Assembly (NCBI GenBank): GCA_023053575.1
Contig: JAKZAP010000009.1
Span: 16,597,869-16,661,868, forward strand
Source of the DNA: Branchinecta lynchi
Lineage: Eukaryota > Arthropoda > Branchiopoda > Anostraca > Branchinectidae
Length of the DNA: 64,000 nucleotides
Direction: 5' to 3'
This document shows positions 45,711 to 56,654 of this stretch, in pieces. Within the stretch, counting starts at the first letter, position 1; every line of letters starts with the position of its first letter. A program made the translations under genes and the position numbers. Below the pieces are notes generated by a model. That model did no database searches and had not been told where the DNA came from. It worked only from the letters and a program-made list of their open reading frames with translations.

Positions 45711-46042
45711 CGCGTTCGATTTAGCCTTGTCCCGGTCCTGTCTCAGTTCTGTCAGCTAAATGCCGTTTTATTTAACTGCCTTGTCCGCTAAATGCCGTTT
45801 TATTTGTCCTGTCAGCTGACAATTGTCAGTACCCTGTCAGACAGGACGCCGTGAAAGATGACATGCTCTCGGAGCAAGTTTCGGTCCTGTCTCAGGTAGA
45901 TTTCTCAACTGCGTTTTATTTGCAATGCTTGTCCGGTGAGTCATTCGCCTGACAAGGGTAAATAAAACGGGTTTAAACCGTGACAAGGCAGTAACAAGAA
46001 GACAGGACCGAGACAAGAAGAACTCAGATCGAACGCAGCTTT
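45711..46042. mobile_element. ~330 bp TIR element in degraded LINE sequence
   Basis: AGCCGCGTTCGATTTAGCC at the left and, in complement, AGCTGCGTTCGATCTGAG at the right; CGGTCCTGTCT follows in both arms. The interior holds repeated GTTTTATTT and CTTGTCC motifs. It carries no coding potential. Confidence 0.7.
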
Positions 46043-46329
46043 CGTCTTTGTACCAAGTTCGAGAATAATCTGCGCTCTCCTTACCAAATCTCAATTTCCT
46101 CGAGGTAAAGTACAAACAGTTGCGGTTCTCAACTCCACCAGTGCAAGAACCAAATGTTACAGAAAGAGGTTTAAGCCAGAGTAAGTGACAAACGTAGGCC
46201 TATCTCCCACAAGGTTTTAGCTGTCTAATGCTTTAATTTGACTTAGTTTTTCCTTATTACTCACAATTACGAATTATGATAAAAATATGTTTCTCGCTGC
46301 TGCCATTTCTGTAGCTCCAACTCACCAGC

Positions 46330-46640
46330 TGTAAACGACGCGAGCGGCACAGTTTTTTCTCTGTACGGAGTGTTCCACTCTGGAACAGCCTTTCCGAAAA
46401 AAGTATCAACGCTGCTACCCTGGATGGCTTCAAAAAAGGTGTGGACGAAGACTGGCAAAATGCTGAATGTCGGCTGCACTGGGGATTCCAGTGAGCCGAT
46501 GTGACAACAACATCTACCAACCAATGAATGTCGGCTACACTGGAGTGCCAGTGAGCCGATGTAGCAACAACGATCTGACAATCAAGCCACCAACCAGCGA
46601 GAGACTCTACAGGAGGATAACACTACCTTATCTCGCTGGA
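46330..46640 (+). mobile_element. LINE C-terminal remnant with internal duplication
   Basis: The frame FRSVPLWNSLSEKSINAATL followed by DGFKKGVDEDWQNAECRLHW matches the usual LINE C terminus (WNSLP/S...T...FKK.LD). A segment of about 57 bases (TGAATGTCGGCTRCACTGG ... GAGCCGATGT) is duplicated in tandem at 46461 and 46524. Confidence 0.65.
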
Positions 46641-47189
46641 AGTGCGATTTAAGGTAATTAAGGTAATCATTTTCCATATCTATAAGCTTTTCATCCTTTA
46701 GTTTTGGCACTGTCTTCAATCTCGTTATCTATCGCTCAGTATCAAACTTTCAGTGGAGAAGAAAAGATATAAATGTTTTAAAAACACACATTTTGGTAGC
46801 GTTCCAGCGACTTATTATTACGATCGTTACTATTCTTGTCATTATTGCCGTTCCAGAGCCCGCCGTAATAAGTAAATTAGCTCCTCCCACTTATTATTTT
46901 CGTTCCACGACTGTTACGATCGTTACAATTTACTTATGATGGTCGCCAGCATCAAAATTGATAATATCTATCAGTTCTTGCAGGAACTCCCGTAAAAGTG
47001 ATGACATATGTTAGCGTAATCGCAGCTGACGTATCCGTTGTAAACATTGTTTGAAAGTCAACATGGGCTCAACGAATATTTATGTTCGAGTTGTTATTAT
47101 TTTCGTTCCAGAGAGTGAGATAACTACCACAGTACGGCGCTCGCCACTCCTCTTATCATCGTAACTTGTAATAATTTTTTTTCTTTCAT

Positions 47190-47285
47190 TTTTGATTTCT
47201 TTGGTTTGTTTTCCTTAAGACTATATGAATAAATAATAAGCCCCGACCATTGCCAGGCCTTGTGGTGGGGCCATAAACAGTTAAT
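47190..47285. repeat. GCCAGGCCTTGTGGTGGGGCC repeat (copy 2)
   Basis: TTTGATTTCTTTGGTTTG, AAGACTATATGAATAAATAA and TAAGCCCCGACCATTGCCAG are shared with 7270-7366, where they follow the S copy 1 region and a poly-G tract. Probably a retroposon 3' end. Confidence 0.6.
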
Positions 47286-47601
47286 GGTGTTTTTTATTTT
47301 TGTGAATAAACTGAAACTGAAACTGTTCAAAACAGAACCTTTAGTAAGGATGTAAGGGCCTTACAAGAAATGAACTTATCACAGTAGAATAGCTCATAAG
47401 TATATATTTTTCTTGAAATACAACTATTTTCCACACAAAACTGACAATTTTCTAGTTTTCAGTCGTCAACTCTATCACAGCTCAAAAGCTGAGGTTCTAT
47501 GCGAAACTTTGTGTATGACATTTGAAGACTATTCATGACATCGTAAAAAGTGGAAAAAGCCAAGCAAAAGAAAAGGAGTCACAAAATAAGATAGCCTAGA
47601 C

Positions 47602-47827
47602 CTGTTGGCCTTCCAACTCTCCCAAAATGGAAATAGAATTTTGAAGATACTCATGCCCTTTTCTTTTATAAGAGTTGTCAAGTGAACTTGAAGCTTTCAT
47701 CAAATATTGCCACACTGACTGACGAACTTGTTTCAGATAGAAAAGCACTAAGAAGTAAGAAGACTCAAGTGCAAAATCAAACGATGGCAATGTGATGGAT
47801 TTCTTAAGCTTATAATTCCATAGGGGG
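47602..47827 (-). CDS. Unidentified exon-like open segment inside a TAPT1 intron
   Basis: On the minus strand a TTTTCTCCAG acceptor-like site precedes about 75 open codons, and CAACAG|GTCTAG gives a possible donor. The product contains SFDFALESSYFLVLFYLKQV and KRKGHEYLQNSISILGELEG, with ordinary-looking composition and no repeat signature. It cannot belong to TAPT1, because the flanking TAPT1 exons join without a gap. I do not recognise a family. It could be an exon of another gene nested in the intron, a processed fragment or chance. Confidence 0.2.
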
Positions 47828-48020
47828 CTGGAGAAAATACAAAAGACAGGTAAGAACATAGGCTACTTAAAAACACCAAACAACCCATCACCTGCCACTC
47901 ACCCAACTCAGATACAGCGGAGGTATGCTTATTTGAACACTTTTTTAACTATTCCACTACCATACCTTGGCTGTGTTATTTGCATGGCATTTGTTACTGC
48001 ACATTACTTGCATTTTTTTT

Positions 48021-49109
48021 TTTGTGGACCTGTCAAAAGCTTTTGACACGGTGAACCACGAGGTACTTCTTTCAAAATTGAATAAAATGCATTTCCCGGT
48101 TTGGATGGTGAAATGAATAAAGTCATACCTCGAAGACAGGACGCAGGTTGTAGTAGTCAGATCGTCGACATCACCAGAAAGAAAAATAACATGCGGTGTA
48201 CCTCAAGGGCCACTACTTTTCTTGATTTATGTTTCCGAAATAAAAGAATTTGTTACTAATTGCATACTTATAACATATGCCTATGACACAGTAATGCTGT
48301 TCAAATCGTATACAGTTGATAGATTGTTTGCTATGATGGAGGTGGCTCTGACTAGTTTGTTTGAATATTTGCGGAAAAATCATCTCTCATTAAACATCTC
48401 GAAAACAAAATACATGATTTTCTCAAATTTGCAGCACTCTGAAACGAATAAGATACTTTCGTTCGGGGATTTGGTCACTGAAAGGGTAACAAGTTTCAAG
48501 TATTTGGGAATGATAACTGATGAAATGATTACATGGAAAGATCATGTGAGAGCTCTTTCTATTAAAATGTCACGTGGAGCAGGTGTTCTGAGCAGATTAA
48601 AACACTTTATTCCACAACAACCGCTCAAAACTTTATACTACACCCTTATTTCATCATATCTGGAGTATGGATGTTCTCTTTGGTCCAATTTATTTAAATA
48701 TAGCATACACAAAATCCAAGCAATCCAAAAACGTGCGATAAAAACATTATTCTTAAATAAATATTCAACAATTGAATCATTTCGTCTTGCTAACGTTTTG
48801 AATCTTTACAAAATGTCAAAGTTTCAGGTAGCAACTTTAGTTTATTCATGTATTAATTCATTAGCACCGTTAGGAATAAGAGAACTAAATATGTTTCATG
48901 TGACCTCGGAGTACCATTCATACCCAACTACTTCTTCTGAGAGAAATATACTCCTGTCAGAAATACGCCATACTCATCGAGGAGCTCTTTCGTTACGACA
49001 TATTGGCGTAGAAATATGGAACGTGTTGCCGTGCTGTGTAAAAGAATCAGTGTCTTTGAGCGCTTTCCAGAACAAGACCAAAGGTTTCGATGGGATCCCA
49101 AAAATCTAA
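48021..49109 (+). mobile_element. CR1/jockey-like LINE, RT to C terminus, catalytic motif altered
   Basis: One frame encodes motif A (FVDLSKAFDTVNHEVLLSKL), motif B (ITCGVPQGPLLFLIYVSE), then TYAYDTVMLFKS where YADD is expected, SLNISKTKYMIFSN, KYLGMITDEMITWKDHV, and the C-terminal end WNVLPCCVKESVSLSAFQNK. There is one in-frame TGA at 48114-48116. The Asp-to-Tyr change at 48282-48284 removes one of the two catalytic aspartates of motif C. Confidence 0.88.
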
Positions 49110-49129
49110 TATTTGATCCAGACAATTGG

Positions 49130-50080
49130 GTCTTGTCTTCGCAGATCCAGTCTTCGCCCGGCTAATCATCAGAGAGAACCAAGTTCAGATATACCTCTAT
49201 AAGCCATATCTATTTTGACGATAATGACCGAAACTTCCTGCTTTACTTCTGCCAGATTTCCGGTTTTGCCCGAATTCCGAGCGAACTACTAGTCCAGCAA
49301 AAAAAAAGGAAAATTCAGAAACGAATCCAGCGGATCTCTTTATCCCTGTAAAGAACATATCATCAACTTTAAATAAAACTTTGACTTAAAAGAAAATTCC
49401 GGTCAATACCGGATTCCGGACTAATTATATGTCCGGGTAAAAAATTATTGTCATACACAGACTTTTCTGTCTGTTCTTACCCCTAAATCTGTCATCTAAT
49501 CAACTTCGAATAAAACTTTCGCTTTTAACAAACTTTCCGGTTTTGGCAGGATTCCTGGCGAACTTGTTGTCCGGTGAGAAAATGGTTTTCACCATCGTGT
49601 TTAGCATGTCTTCTTACCCCTAAATCGAACATTTAATCAACTTCAAATGAAACTTTTACTTTTAACAGACTTTCCGTTTTTTGCCGGATTCCGGACGAGC
49701 TAATTGTCCGGCAAGAAAATGGTTTTCACCATCGTATTCAGCATGTTTCCTTACCCCTAAATCAAACATTTAATCAACTTCAAATGACACTTCTACTTTC
49801 ACGAAACTTTCCGGTTTTTGTCGGATTCCGGACGAACTACTTGTCCGACAAGAAAATGGTTTTCACCATCGTACTCAGCATGTCTTCTTACCCCATAAAT
49901 CGACTATCACATTAGCTGTTTAAAAATATTTTGTTTGTCCCTTAATTTGAAACCCCTCCTCCACCCTCAAATATAGGGCTACATAGCCCATCTTCGAACT
50001 TGACCTGTACTTTGACCCAAAGGATCCTCCCACCAAGTTTCATCAAAAACCATCTTCTTGATTCTTGAAAGTTAGTGTTA
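49130..50080 (-). repeat. S repeat, copy 2
   Basis: The complement begins TTTGATGAAACTTGGTGGGA (50030 region), then GATGGGCTATGTAGCCC, TATATTTGAGGG and at least six units with GGGGTAAGAAGACATGCTGA, GGACAAGTAGTTCGTCCGGA and GTAGAAGTGTCATTTGAAG. It lies immediately 3' of the LINE at 48021-49109. Confidence 0.75.
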
Positions 50081-50089
50081 TTTATTTTG

Positions 50090-51660
50090 TTATCTTGTTC
50101 TCTTTTAAATATGGATTTGTTGTCGCGTCAGACGCGGATAGGGTTGTCACAACTCACAAGTGATTTTCGTAAGAGATGAAATTTGTCTTCTTTAGAGGTA
50201 TTAATTCGTTTGAGTTCCCGAACTGGCCGTTTTAGAGCCTTTGGCATGTTGGCAGTTCCGGGATTCGTCTGTTGATTTCTTTTCGTTTTTACAAATAAAG
50301 CAAACCAAAGCAAACCAAAGCATATAAAAAACTAAAATGGACAAGAAAAATAACAAACTTGATATCAGCTTACAGCCAAATATTTTAGGGTTATCCTGGC
50401 ACAAACTTGAAGTAGAAATTCAATTGACTTTCTTTAATTTTGAATTTACTGAAAGGTCCTTCCTCTTTTGAACAGTTGAAGGCATCTGCAGGTTCGGACC
50501 ACCATCTTCTCTATTGATGGTGCGTTCCTCGTGGCAAACTTTCCAAATTATAAAAAGCAAACTAGGTGTCAGTTGGGTCACTTTCAGCTGTGAGTTAATA
50601 ATATTCAAAAAGTGACCAAAGCTTGAGTGGTTATTACAAGTAGAGGAGGGTTATCCAACCTCAGACTATATTTCAAATCTTCCTTTGGAATAATCTATCT
50701 GGCTTAAAAAGGAACCAACAAATATGACAAACATACTAGAAGCTAATTGTATGGTTGACATATTAGATATTGCTCCAACATTTCTAGTTAAACATATTTC
50801 CTTTTCAATCAAGATTACCTCAATCGAACCTTAGCTCGAATTCCTTAAAGTGACTTACAAAAGTATGTAACAGGTAGAGTTACGAAAGTTAATAGCCAGA
50901 AAATCACTTTTCAAAGCAGCTTCAAAACAAAGGAAAAGCACAAATTTGAATATTTGTGGACACGTGACTGTTGGAAAAAAGCCATATTTTGCCTCTTGAC
51001 TGTCAGGACCAGGTCAGGACAGCATGTATATTTCATTTTAACATTTTCGTGGCAACATTTGAGTCAGTGTAAAACCAGGCCAGGTATTGTACCAGGTCCT
51101 GTATTCGTAGTAAAAAATGCCTGGTTTTATTTTTTTCTTTAGCAATAATTCACTGTTAGCAGACTTTATAGGGTAATTATCCTAGTTACACGTACTGGCA
51201 GATTTATTTAAAAAAATTGCAATAATTTCCCCGAGCAGATAGAAGAAAACTCTCATCAACTTTTCATGCGTTGTAAAACTGGCTTACTTACTGGTACATG
51301 CCACCTTTCTACTTTGAAGCGGATGGTGGAAACAGTATTTTTTTCGAACCATAGTAGGATTTCTCAGTTTCCGAACGCCAGGAGATCAGAAAACCGTTCG
51401 GGATACTAATGTTCGGAACCCATGTTCCAGTTCCCGAATTTTTCATCTCAGTTCCCGTATTTAGAATCAAAACCAAAACTGATATTTGGTTTAGTTTCCG
51501 AACGGCACACTGTGTCTTTCTGGCCACAGCACCTGTGCAAACACTAATTAGACGTTAGCTGCGTTCTTTTTCGTCGTTCCAACCGTCGTTTTACTTCAAG
51601 CGTATTTTTTATAATACCATTTACGTACAGAGTTGAACTGCCGAGAATAAGATGTTTCCT
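50090..51660. other. TAPT1 intron, no gene seen
   Basis: Contains (AAAGCAAACC)n-like runs near 50297-50320 and a TTCCCGAAC/GTTCGG-rich patch at 51340-51500 that recurs near 52700-52990. Nothing coding is supported. Confidence 0.4.
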
Positions 51661-51666
51661 TCGTAC

Positions 51667-51964
51667 GGCTGAACTGCCGTTTCATGGTCGTTTTTGAAAC
51701 GATGAACTAAGGTGGAAAGTCAGTTTCAATATTTTGGTTTGGTAATTAGGCGCAAATTTCCAATATTTTCGATAAAAAAAAATGAACTTGTTACCTAAGT
51801 ATAACTTTTCTCCAACAGGTACGTAATACATATCCTTCTATGACCGACGGCCAGTTATATCACGATAATCTTCACACAGAAAATTAGCGGTTGAAATGGG
51901 AGGATGATACGAAGTCGTATCAACCTCCAAACAGGATGATCTGAAGTCATTAGCCTTCAGAGAG
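51667..51964. repeat. ~300 bp tandem duplication, unit 1
   Basis: GAACTGCCGTTTCATGGTCG to GTCATTAGCCTTCAGAGAGG. It includes TTTTCTCCAACAGGTACGTA and GGATGATACGAAGTCGTATC. Confidence 0.8.
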
Positions 51965-52275
51965 GTTGAACTGCCGTTTCATTGTCGTTCCGGAAACGGC
52001 GAACTAAGGCGGAAAGTTAGTTTCAATATTTTAGTTTAGTAATTAGGCGAGAATTTTCAATATTCTCGAAAAAAAAATTGAACTTGTTAACCTAGTATAG
52101 CTTTTCTCCAACAGGTACGTAATGCATATCCTTCTATGACCGATGGTTAGTTGTATTAGATGATCTCACACAGAAAATTGGCGGTGGAAATTGGAGGATG
52201 ATACGAAGTCGTATCATACGAAGTCGTATCATCCTCAGACAGGATGATATGAAGTCATTAGCCTTCAGAGAGGAT
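51965..52275. repeat. ~300 bp tandem duplication, unit 2
   Basis: GAACTGCCGTTTCATTGTCG to GTCATTAGCCTTCAGAGAGG, about 85-90% like unit 1 by eye. Unit 2 has an extra copy of the short palindrome ACGAAGTCGTATCAT. Confidence 0.8.
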
Positions 52276-53476
52276 GGTATGAAGTCATCAGCTTCCAGAG
52301 AGGATTTCTGTTCGACGAAGTTATAACACAAAGTCTACTGAACACACAAGGCCTACTGAATTTCTGGTCTTTAACTGACTTCGTCCATAATACTGACCAA
52401 GCACAGTATACCAAAATGATCGATTCAGAATCTCAGATCATGGAAATTGGAACCACTTGATCAAGGAATTATAAACACTACCGATAATTTTTTTTGCCAG
52501 ATTTTGTATGAACTAATTTTCCGGGATGAAAACAGATTTATCGCAATTTTCTACCCTTTTCACCGGTAAATTAAATCTTGGCTTGAAACCCCCTTCTTCG
52601 CCTTAAATATTAGCATACCATCTGGAGTAGCCTACTTGGTACTTGTAATTAAAATATAGAAGTACTTGGCACAACAGTGCCCCAAACGTTTGTCCACATA
52701 TTCTTCTCGTTCGGATTCTTGAACCATATGTTCGAGAACCGGGATTGTTTTTCTGAATGATTTTTATATGACCGTTCGGGACCAGAAATCTGTCATTTGG
52801 ATCGAATCCTGTCTTTCCGTTTTCGTTAAAGCCTGAAAGGTAAGCAAAACTACTTGATACACAATTTATCAGAGCTGTCCTAGACAATGAAACTATAAAA
52901 ACGGGCGGAAACCACAGAAATAGTGACTCAAAGACTTCGTTCGGAAACTAAAACACTCATGCAACCAGTTTCCGAACGATAGTACCCTCAGTCAAAATTG
53001 TGTAAATATGTTATAAGAAGCGACATCAATAAAGTGTTGTGTACCTTTTGTAGAGAAAGATGCCCTCTTTTGAATGGTATCAAAATTTATTGTTTAAAAA
53101 CTTATCAAAAGGGGAAGCAAACGAATTGCGGACGAGCTCTTTCCAAGTATTAGATTTACTGTCGGGTTTGGTTCTTATTTTTTTAGTGCGAGTTGACAGA
53201 GGAATGTAACGAGTAGGACAAAAACGCACTTTTACTCTACAGTAATAATCGTGAATTTCAAAATTTTATCCTAGTGTGCTATCAAAAGTTGGTGGTTTTT
53301 CAATTTTTTTCCGAACATCAAACTCATTGAGAGGTAGGACGTTTGGGAACTAGGATAGTTACCCTACCTTTACTGTATCCTAATTCGCTTTTAAAAGTTA
53401 GCTGATGTTAGTATAAGATCAAAACATGACAATAATACCAGTGACACTTTAATTTTACCCTACAGACAATACTTGC

Positions 53477-53631
53477 CTGAAAAAAACCATATGCCATAAA
53501 CTTTTCCACTTGCTTGGGAATGTTCATGAAGTTGTACACTTTTTCACGCCTTTGGTTGAATCTTTCTTCTTCCCTTTCGAGTACATAACCACGAAAAAAT
53601 TCAGACTTTAAAAAAGTTAGAAGTGACATTG
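53477..53631 (-). CDS. TAPT1: TAPT1 family protein, most N-terminal exon found
   Basis: Read on the minus strand, the exon encodes SEFFRGYVLEREEERFNQRR and continues EKVYNFMNIPKQVEKFMAYGFFQ, a recognisable match to the conserved N-terminal block of TAPT1 (EFTRGYFLE...RRERVY...IPRELEKLM). TAPT1 proteins are multi-pass membrane proteins linked to the ER/Golgi and cilium base; the yeast relative is Emp65. The start is uncertain: the sequence is open back to an ATG at 53629 with an AG at 53632-53633, but a better pyrimidine tract ends at an AG just before 53605. The ATG may be the true start, or an upstream exon may exist. The 3' end reads TTTCAG|GCAAGT, a GC donor. Confidence 0.85.
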
Positions 53632-54410
53632 CTACAAGTCCCTAGTTATAATTTCAAAGACGCATGCATATCATTTTAAATCTCCTGCTGAAAGTAGATT
53701 TCGTAGAACATTTTTTTGAACAGCGATCCGCAAGGAAATCGTAAAGACGTAAAGTTGTTTCTGTTAGCTTGTTGATTCTGAGTTGTAGTTGGTTGGATTC
53801 AATTGGGAACTGTGACTACTGTGAGAGGTTTGTACAAAAATAGCCTAGCCTAGCATTAGATATGTTTCATTCAGTGTATGCTTCTTATCTTTTCTGGGGT
53901 GTAAGCACTAAGCCTTGGCCCAAAACAAACCTGGATGTACAGGAGGGGCACTTGACCTCGTTATTACACTATCTCGATTGTTGCCGCAAAAATGTTAAAA
54001 TGAAATGTACATGCTGTCCTGGCAGTCAATGTTCGACTAGAAATATTGAAGCAATATTTATATATCAAATAGGCTGTGCAAACCATTCAGTTAGCTTCAG
54101 TCTAGTATGTTTGTCATATTTGTTGGATAATTTTTAAGCAAAGTAGATTATTCTGAGGAAAGACTTCTCTGGAAATTTGAAATCTTTTCTGAGGTTGGAT
54201 ACCCCTCCTGGTGCCCTCCTGTATTTTGCCTCTCTATTATACAGGAGGGGCATCCAACCTTGAACTTGGTCTAAAATCTGTTTTTTTATTGTTCTGGATT
54301 TTGTCACATGACCTTATCCTTTTGTCTCTGGATTGACCATTTATATACTATTATTTTATACAGAAGTGCTAATTAAAATCAGACATAATAACCAGGGGCG
54401 TTACTATGGG
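53632..54410. other. Upstream flank of the TAPT1 N-terminal exon
   Basis: No convincing upstream TAPT1 exon or promoter element could be found. ACAGGAGGGGC recurs at 53940 and 54241, suggesting a small repeat. Confidence 0.35.
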
Positions 54411-54489
54411 GAGTGGTGGTACCACCATCCCTTGAAGAAAAAAAGTTAAAGTGGGCACTTTCAGAGCACCCGACCACTAAAATTGAGTT

Positions 54490-54985
54490 AAAGTGGGTGT
54501 TCACAGAGTGCCCAGACACCTTCCCAACTCCCTCGCCTCACCCTACTACAAACAAGACAAGAAACCAATCGAAGGTGTCCAGAGGCGAGCAACAAAATCC
54601 ATCCTAGGCCTTAGAGCACTACCCTACGAACAACGACTGCAGAAACTGAAGATCCGGACACTTACATACTGGCGGAAGCGAAGCGACATGCTACTAGTCT
54701 ATAGAATCCTCAACTCTAATTGTCTCCCCTCCCTCTTCGTTCCCGACAACCACTCATGGATTAGGGGCCACTCCCGGAAACTCTCCAGAAGGTCCCACGC
54801 CTTTCGTGTTGGCTAGCACTTCTTCAGTAACCGAGCTGTTCCTCTATGGAACAGCTTGTCCGAACCAGCTGTCACCAACGAAACAACCAAAGATTTTAAA
54901 AAGCGACTCGATGAGGACTGGTGCGGGCATCCCTGGGAAAAGGACTGGTGTGACCCGGAAGCCGCAACCAGAACATAGCACCATC
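54490..54985 (+). mobile_element. LINE C-terminal fragment
   Basis: KKPIEGVQRRATKSILGLRA, PYEQRLQKLKIRTLTYWRKR and SDMLLVYRILNSNCLPSLFV are the ordinary post-RT part of CR1-like ORF2 (E.VQRRATK...L..L.Y..RL..L....L..RR...D....Y.I). After a frame change near 54810 comes NRAVPLWNSLSEPAVTNETT and KDFKKRLDEDW. Confidence 0.8.
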
Positions 54986-55094
54986 ATCATTCCCAAGCTA
55001 CTCATCGGGGTAAAACATCCTTATTGCTTGCAAGTGCAATTTAAGGTAACATCCATCTTGGACATAAGCGGTTCTGTGCTATCTAATGTTTGAA

Positions 55095-55770
55095 ACTTCT
55101 GGAATTGCATTCTAAGTGGCAGGTTTCGATGTTGCCTGATTGACATAAACAGCCAGGCTATTTCTAGTCGTTCGGATATGAAGAGTTTTTTTAATCATAT
55201 TTTGTCAGAATGAGAAGTATGATTTGAGTCAGATTTGAGCTTCCAAGATTGACAAAAGACAATTGTCAAACCATGAATTTCACCCTGCAGTCCACAGTTT
55301 TTAACCCAAATTTTAATATGATTTGTTATGTACCAGTATCTCTCAATTCAAGTAAAAATCTCGTGCAAGGATTCTTTATATTTTGACGGAAACAAATTTG
55401 ATGATACGAATTTTCCTCCAGTGTGATGTTAAAAATAATTCGGCTTAGTGTGCAATGAGAGAAGATGTAATGACTGGCCTGATTATTTCAACACGTCATT
55501 TTATTTGGATGTGGTTTTTAACTGTAAATTCAGAACCAGTCTGCCCTGTTTCAGTTTTTTTTTCTGGATGATCAGTCCTTTTTTTCAGAAAGGGTCAAAC
55601 TGAAGCGAATTATCAACTTACAGCTAAATGTCTCACATTTTACTGGATTTGTCGTGAACTAAGAAAGACAGGCAGATTTGTGCTAAGTGGCCCTAACTTT
55701 CATTTGGAATTCTAGAACACATTCTGATCATACCAGATTCTACAAAATTTGCCTGCGGAACCTTTCTAGT
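55095..55770. other. TAPT1-Graf intergenic region, no feature seen
   Basis: AT-rich and apparently unique. Any bidirectional promoter would be expected between here and 56650 but no core element stands out. Confidence 0.35.
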
Positions 55771-55774
55771 AGGT

Positions 55775-56062
55775 TGTATTTACTGTTTTATAAGTAGTGA
55801 ACAGATAGACAAAAATGCCCCTCAGCCGGGATTTCAACCCAGGTCCTCTGCTTACAAGGCAGTCACTCTACCACTGAGCTAACGAGGGGCTTGTGAACAG
55901 AGTTCGCAAACCACTACAATAGTCTGGTAGAAGCCGGCCATAGGAACAGTGATCCCGTCCGAAGGCAAATTCATATAACCAGTTCACATCCCAATGTTAC
56001 AGAAACTAATAATATAGATGACACTTTACACAAGGAACTTGTACCGTGACCAATACCATAAA
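55775..56062. repeat. Duplicated segment carrying a tRNA-like unit (copy 1)
   Basis: It runs from ACTGTTTTATAAGTAGTGAA through the tRNA-like sequence to GTGATCCCGTCCGAAGGCAA and GTGACCAATACCATAAACAT. The same order recurs at 56208-56440. Confidence 0.8.
55817..55890 (-). tRNA. tRNA-Thr(UGU)-like gene or tRNA-derived repeat
   Basis: The 74-base complement folds as a cloverleaf: a perfect acceptor stem (GCCCCTC / GAGGGGC), an A box (TAGCTCAGTGGTAGAG), anticodon loop CTTGTAA with anticodon TGT, and a T arm CTGGG-TTGAAAT-CCCGG. The T loop has G in place of the invariant C (TTC), which weakens the B box, and the first anticodon-stem pair is A-A. Because a second copy lies 430 bases away with shared flanks, a SINE or duplicated pseudogene is as likely as a functional tRNA. 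Confidence 0.4.
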
Positions 56063-56207
56063 CATTTTTTTTCAATATAATTTAGAAGTCTATGACTCCC
56101 TTGTCGGAGCCACGTAGACAAACCAGGACCCGCAAGACAGGGTCTCATGGTGGAAACCAAATAAAACCAAATATAAAATTTTAATGGGGAAACCGCCCTT
56201 GAGATGG

Positions 56208-56440
56208 AAACATTTTATAAGTAGTGAACTGATAGACAAAAATGCTCTTCAGCCGGGATTTGAACCCAGGTCCTCTGCTTACAAGGCAGTCACTCTACCC
56301 CTGAGCTCTACCCCAGTGATCCCGTCCGAAGGCAAATTTATTTAACCAGTTCACATCCCCATGTCACAGAAATTAATTATATAGATGGAAATTTACACAA
56401 GGGACTTGTACCGTGACCAATACCATAAACAGTTGTTTTT
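56208..56440. repeat. Duplicated segment carrying a tRNA-like unit (copy 2)
   Basis: TTTTATAAGTAGTGAACTGA to GACCAATACCATAAACAGTT. Here the B box is standard (GGTTCAAATCC in complement), but the 5' acceptor half of the tRNA and about 60 flanking bases are deleted between GAGCT and GTGATCCCG. Confidence 0.8.
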
Positions 56441-56654
56441 TTTTAAATTGACATAAACAGTTTTTGTTCCTATGGCCGGAACCAACTTCGAAAGAAGCAT
56501 GCCTCTTTTATACCACATATGCTACTGAGAGTCTGCTAAACCATTGTATGGTTTTCCAGGAATTCATCTTGTGCCTAGCCCAGCTTTTCAGATATGTGTT
56601 TTACAGATGGTGTTGTCAGTTAGCCATGTAGTCTGGAGATATTGATGCCTCAGA

